Positions 13,662 to 13,748 of a stretch of DNA of 13,748 nucleotides are shown piece after piece; the first letter of the stretch is position 1, and every line of letters starts with the position of its first letter. The notes under the pieces are model-generated. The model saw nothing but the letters and a program-made list of their open reading frames with translations. It was not told the origin of the DNA and searched no databases. Location of the stretch: the NCBI GenBank assembly GCA_964487155.1, contig CAZAQB010000093.1, forward strand, positions 1 through 13,748, in the 5' to 3' direction. Source of the DNA: CAZAQB01 sp964487155. Its GTDB lineage: Bacteria; Pseudomonadota; Gammaproteobacteria; Nitrococcales; Nitrococcaceae. The position numbers were made by a program, and so were the translations under genes.

Positions 13662-13690
13662 GCCCGCGGGCCGGGGCCTGGTCGAAGGGC

Positions 13691-13719
13691 GTTGGCCGGA
13701 TAAGGCAAGCGCATCCGAC
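13691..13719. repeat. REP-like hairpin downstream of pdxH
   Basis: GTTG is followed by CCGGAT, a short loop region and ATCCGAC, which closely resembles the REP/PU palindromes found after genes in enterobacteria and other gammaproteobacteria (GTRG head plus an imperfect GGAT/ATCC hairpin). It begins 29 bases after the pdxH stop. It may protect the 3' end of the transcript or act as a REP-associated transposase substrate. Only one unit is visible before the window ends. Confidence 0.55.
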
Positions 13720-13748
13720 GATACGGTGGTATGCCGCCGCCGCGGGTT

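Overview
The window is a very GC-rich chromosomal segment from a gammaproteobacterium. The type II gene order ndk-rlmN-pilW-rodZ-hisS-yfgM-bamB, the IscA type, and the BamB and PilW lipoproteins all fit Gammaproteobacteria. The base composition and overall look are reminiscent of the Ectothiorhodospiraceae (Alkalilimnicola/Halorhodospira-like), but that family placement is inference. Almost everything here is housekeeping: 12 plus-strand genes and one minus-strand gene. No tRNA, rRNA, CRISPR array, transposase gene or prophage gene was seen.

Layout. Positions 1-104 are the right-hand part of a small palindromic repeat element that is cut by the window edge. iscA (175-498) follows, then a GC-rich hairpin and a candidate promoter. 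Next comes a long co-directional block with short gaps or overlaps: ndk, rlmN, pilW (pilF), rodZ, hisS, yfgM, bamB, an NRDE/TANGO2-family gene, and a YbaK-HDOD fusion gene (671-9649). This block supplies nucleotide balance, 23S rRNA/tRNA methylation, type IV pilus secretin assembly, the cell-shape scaffold, histidyl-tRNA and outer-membrane protein folding. Unlike the common arrangement, ispG is absent between rodZ and hisS, and der is absent directly after bamB. A convergent intergenic region (9650-9746) holds opposing arrays of 8-bp units. On the minus strand lies an exported pentapeptide-repeat protein with about 40 consecutive repeats. It is divergent from adk (10687-11343). A strong hairpin separates adk from a membrane serine protease of the NfeD family (11434-12822). 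A complete 174-bp copy of the palindromic element (12822-12995) follows, then pdxH (13077-13661) and a REP-like hairpin (13691-13719).

The most interesting structure is the repeat element. It has about 22-bp terminal inverted repeats, a nearly end-to-end imperfect palindrome, no coding capacity and TA at both flanks, which is the signature of a TA-targeting (IS630/Tc1-type) MITE. The complete copy sits exactly in the nfeD stop codon: the codon TAG is made from the TA target plus the first G of the element, and removing the element regenerates the same TAG. The second, edge-truncated copy lies upstream of iscA, and its junction creates a -10-like hexamer. Function and family of this element are inferred from sequence architecture only.
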